From the NCBI GenBank assembly GCA_903853735.1, contig CAINUH010000242.1, positions 1 to 8,708 on the forward strand: a DNA stretch of 8,708 nt, given 5' to 3'. The stretch is from an uncultured Desulfomonile sp. Lineage in GTDB: Bacteria; Desulfobacterota; Desulfomonilia; Desulfomonilales; Desulfomonilaceae. The notes below the pieces were generated by a model, which was given only the letters and a program-made list of their open reading frames with translations, was not told the DNA's origin and did not search any database. Position 1 is the first letter of the stretch, and every line of letters starts with the position of its first letter. Made by a program: the position numbers and the translations under genes. Positions 7,058-8,708 of this stretch are shown piece after piece.

Positions 7058-8066
7058 AGAATTGGACCTGTCGCGAATGCCTGCCGTTGGCCGCGCAAGA
7101 GGGCCGGCGCCGAAAGTTGTCGCCAAACTTGCCGGTGACGCATCTACCCGCGTTTACTATCGGGTCTCGTATGGGATCGGCCAGTCTGCCGTCATAATGC
7201 TTCTACCCAAACCCCGAACTCTGGAAGAAGCCAAGTTTATCGAAATACAAGCTTTTCTCCAGGATTTGGAGCTTCCAGTCCCTCGGGTCTACTCTCACGA
7301 TCCAGAACACGGCCTGATCGTCCTCGAAGACCTGGGAGACCATCTCTTGGAATCTCTTGTGGAAGGCGCGGATGACGAGCGCCTGCGAGAATTATATGTG
7401 GAGGCAGTGGACCTGCTGATCGGAATGCGTCTGAAAACTGAGTCCGGGAGGTCTTGCTGCGAGATTTTCAATCCGCCTTTTGATGAGAACAAGTTCATGG
7501 AGGAATTCGGATTCTTTGTTACACATTTTATCGAAGGTCTTCTTGAGACGGATCCTCCGTCTTCGGCAAGAGCGGCCCTGGATACGTTTTTCGACAGGAT
7601 TAGCCTGCATTTGAGCGAGGAACCAAGGATATTCTGTCACAGAGACTATCATTCAAGAAACCTCATCCTCCATGAAGGCCGCCTGGTAATGATTGATTTT
7701 CAGGATGCCAGAATGGGGCCCGCGCAATATGATCTGGCCTCGCTACTCCGCGATTCCTACGTGACCCTTCCGGAACACTTGGTGGAAGATCTTCTGAGCA
7801 GATATCAAGAGGCAATTGAGGGGACAGGTATACCGGAGAGAGATAGATTCCGTTACGTCTTCGATGTCATGTCATTACAGCGAAACATAAAGGCCCTCGG
7901 GACTTTCGGCTACCAGATCTCGGTCAGGGGTTCCAACCGCTACCTTTCATCGATACCCAGGACCGGAGCCTACATTGCAAGGACCATCCGATTGCACCCA
8001 GAGTTCGCTCCGTTCGTCCCAGTAGTAGAAGATTACATTTGTGGGCCGGCAATGGAGATGCAGTAA
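7041..8066 (+). CDS. aminoglycoside-phosphotransferase-fold sugar kinase, AmgK-like
   Basis: Cytoplasmic kinase of the APH/choline kinase fold. AmgK enzymes phosphorylate the anomeric carbon of N-acetylmuramate or N-acetylglucosamine, giving the sugar-1-phosphate used by MurU. Visible are the N-terminal LAGDASTRVYYRV near residues 30-42, typical of AmgK-like proteins; GLIVLEDLGDHLLE, the hinge region; the catalytic loop CHRDYHSRN at 199-207 with Asp202; and the metal-binding IDFQDARMGPAQYDL starting at Ile218 with Asp219. Length (341 residues) matches AmgK. The gene overlaps the nucleotidyltransferase by 17 bp if GTG 7041 is used; TTG 7050, TTG 7062 and ATG 7077 are alternatives. The kinase/transferase pairing beside ddl supports a role in cell-wall sugar salvage, but other sugars cannot be excluded. 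Despite the fold name there is no reason to call it an antibiotic-resistance gene. No terminator with a T-run is evident after the stop. Confidence 0.85.
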   Translation: MFPLSKELDLSRMPAVGRARGPAPKVVAKLAGDASTRVYYRVSYGIGQSAVIMLLPKPRTLEEAKFIEIQAFLQDLELPVPRVYSHDPEHGLIVLEDLGDHLLESLVEGADDERLRELYVEAVDLLIGMRLKTESGRSCCEIFNPPFDENKFMEEFGFFVTHFIEGLLETDPPSSARAALDTFFDRISLHLSEEPRIFCHRDYHSRNLILHEGRLVMIDFQDARMGPAQYDLASLLRDSYVTLPEHLVEDLLSRYQEAIEGTGIPERDRFRYVFDVMSLQRNIKALGTFGYQISVRGSNRYLSSIPRTGAYIARTIRLHPEFAPFVPVVEDYICGPAMEMQ

Positions 8067-8130
8067 GTAATACAGTTATGCCACTGCCTGCCTATGGCCG
8101 GCCTTAGACGGTAGCCGCGGAGTCACTTAA

Positions 8131-8240
8131 TAAGATATCTAAGATAATCAAGAAGTTAGGTATGATTAGTAAAGTATTATTCTATTTAATTGAGAATTTA
8201 ATTTATAAATATATTGTAACATACTGTAATTTCTGATATG
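8131..8240. other. AT-rich intergenic segment, probable promoter region of the downstream gene
   Basis: Only 21 of these 110 bases are G or C, far below the surrounding genes. It holds a perfect palindrome, ATTTATAAAT (8201-8210), and two TGTAA copies exactly 10 bp apart (8215-8219, 8225-8229). Several -35/-10-like pairs are possible, for example TTGAGA 8190-8195 with TATTGT 8212-8217, or TTGTAA 8214-8219 with TATGAA 8237-8242. None can be chosen by eye in DNA this AT-rich. The rest of the 8067-8292 spacer shows nothing definite. Confidence 0.45.
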
Positions 8241-8273
8241 AAATTAACCAAAAGGATGTTCGTGCATCCAAAT

Positions 8274-8290
8274 TCTCCAGGAGTTGGAGA
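8274..8290 (+). promoter_or_regulatory. ribosome binding site within a small hairpin
   Basis: TCTCCA (8274-8279) is exactly complementary to TGGAGA (8285-8290) around the loop GGAGT, ending 2 nt before the ATG at 8293. Both candidate Shine-Dalgarno elements, AGGAG (8279-8283) and GGAG (8286-8289), lie in it, so the fold could limit ribosome access. Confidence 0.4.
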
Positions 8291-8292
8291 CC

Positions 8293-8708
8293 ATGAAAAG
8301 ACACTCCGTCACCTGCATCAGCCTCTTTTTCTGCCTATTCCTCGGCGTTACGAATGTTCCCACGACAGGCGCAGCTTCCGACTTGACCGGTCTTGACTCA
8401 ACAATAAGGCTGCTTCAAGAACAACTTGGCCGCCAGATAGATCGAATAAAAGCCGCCAGAGAAAAAGTCGACTCGCAAATGGGCCTGACGAGAATCCGGC
8501 TTGCGGAACAACTCAACAAATCCGGAGACGACTTGGTGGTCCAGATCGAGGCATTGGGAAGGTTACGGGAGAAATTAACGGAAACCACGAGCGAGTCGGA
8601 TACTAAAATCAATATCTGGAAGGAAGAGTCCGCACAACTGCTCAGCAGATCCTTGTCGGACATTTCTGCCCAAATCAATCAGACAAATGAACTGATGCAG
8701 CGCTTGGA
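8293..8708 (+). CDS. secreted coiled-coil protein of unknown function, 3' end outside the window
   Basis: I do not recognise this gene. The frame is open from ATG 8293 to the window end (138 complete codons, no stop), so the C-terminus is missing. Residues 1-28 look like a Sec signal peptide: MKRH, a hydrophobic core CISLFFCLFLGV, then a small-residue end TTGAA with likely cleavage before Ser29. No lipobox is seen, so a periplasmic or exported protein is expected rather than a lipoprotein. From about residue 33 onward it is polar and helical, rich in Gln, Glu, Lys, Arg and Leu with heptad-like spacing (for example LLQEQLGRQIDRIKAAREKV), indicating a long coiled coil. An export-linked or envelope role is possible, but nothing visible assigns one. 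An AT-rich spacer separates it from the upstream cluster, so it is probably transcribed on its own. Confidence 0.75.
   Translation, partial: MKRHSVTCISLFFCLFLGVTNVPTTGAASDLTGLDSTIRLLQEQLGRQIDRIKAAREKVDSQMGLTRIRLAEQLNKSGDDLVVQIEALGRLREKLTETTSESDTKINIWKEESAQLLSRSLSDISAQINQTNELMQRL

Noticed and set aside
7041..8066. Reading the kinase gene as an aminoglycoside-resistance phosphotransferase
   Set aside because: The fold is shared, but the N-terminal motif and the adjacent nucleotidyltransferase and ddl point to cell-wall sugar metabolism.
8086..8115. Imperfect hairpin around GGCCGGCC after the kinase gene as a terminator
   Set aside because: The stem is interrupted by a bulge and a mismatch, and no T-run follows; termination there cannot be supported.
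1..8708. CRISPR array, tRNA, rRNA, insertion sequence or phage genes
   Set aside because: No regularly spaced repeats, transposase motifs, terminal repeats or RNA gene signatures were found on either strand.

Overview
The window looks like chromosomal DNA of a Gram-negative anaerobe, most likely in the Desulfobacterota (former Deltaproteobacteria). This is an inference from gene content and protein style: a proton-pumping membrane pyrophosphatase, a MenA/UbiA prenyltransferase, a ModE-type regulator beside formate-dehydrogenase accessory gene remains, and a MurU/AmgK-like pair. Base composition is roughly balanced in the genes. No taxonomic marker is present, so the assignment is tentative.

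Layout, left to right. Positions 1-238 are a leader with a plausible sigma70-type promoter and a strong ribosome binding site for hppA (239-2332, K+-independent-type H+-translocating pyrophosphatase). hppA ends at a clear intrinsic terminator (2369-2409). A separate promoter (2457-2485) precedes a UbiA-family prenyltransferase gene that begins with TTG (2518-3414). Converging on it from the minus strand is a degenerate fdhD gene (about 3392-4195). It can be read end to end as FdhD, but only through four frameshifts. Upstream of it on the same strand is an intact small ModE-type winged-helix regulator gene (4364-4729).

A divergent intergenic region (4730-4991) with two inverted repeats leads into a tight plus-strand cluster: ddl (4992-6086), a nucleotidyltransferase (6092-7057) and an aminoglycoside-phosphotransferase-fold kinase (7041-8066). 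Gaps are 5 bp and a 17 bp overlap. The last two resemble MurU and AmgK, which turn recycled N-acetylmuramate into UDP-MurNAc. Ddl makes the D-Ala-D-Ala that MurF adds to the UDP-MurNAc peptide, so the three genes make sense as one peptidoglycan-precursor operon. The substrate of the kinase/transferase pair is inferred.

After a very AT-rich spacer (about 19% G+C over 8131-8240), a secreted, coiled-coil-rich protein of unknown function begins at 8293 and runs off the window end.

Most of the window is ordinary housekeeping. I found no CRISPR array, tRNA, rRNA, transposon or clear novel system. The points most worth a second look are the decayed fdhD beside an intact ModE-type regulator, the ddl-murU-amgK-like cluster with an extended MurU-like protein, and the unknown secreted coiled-coil protein.
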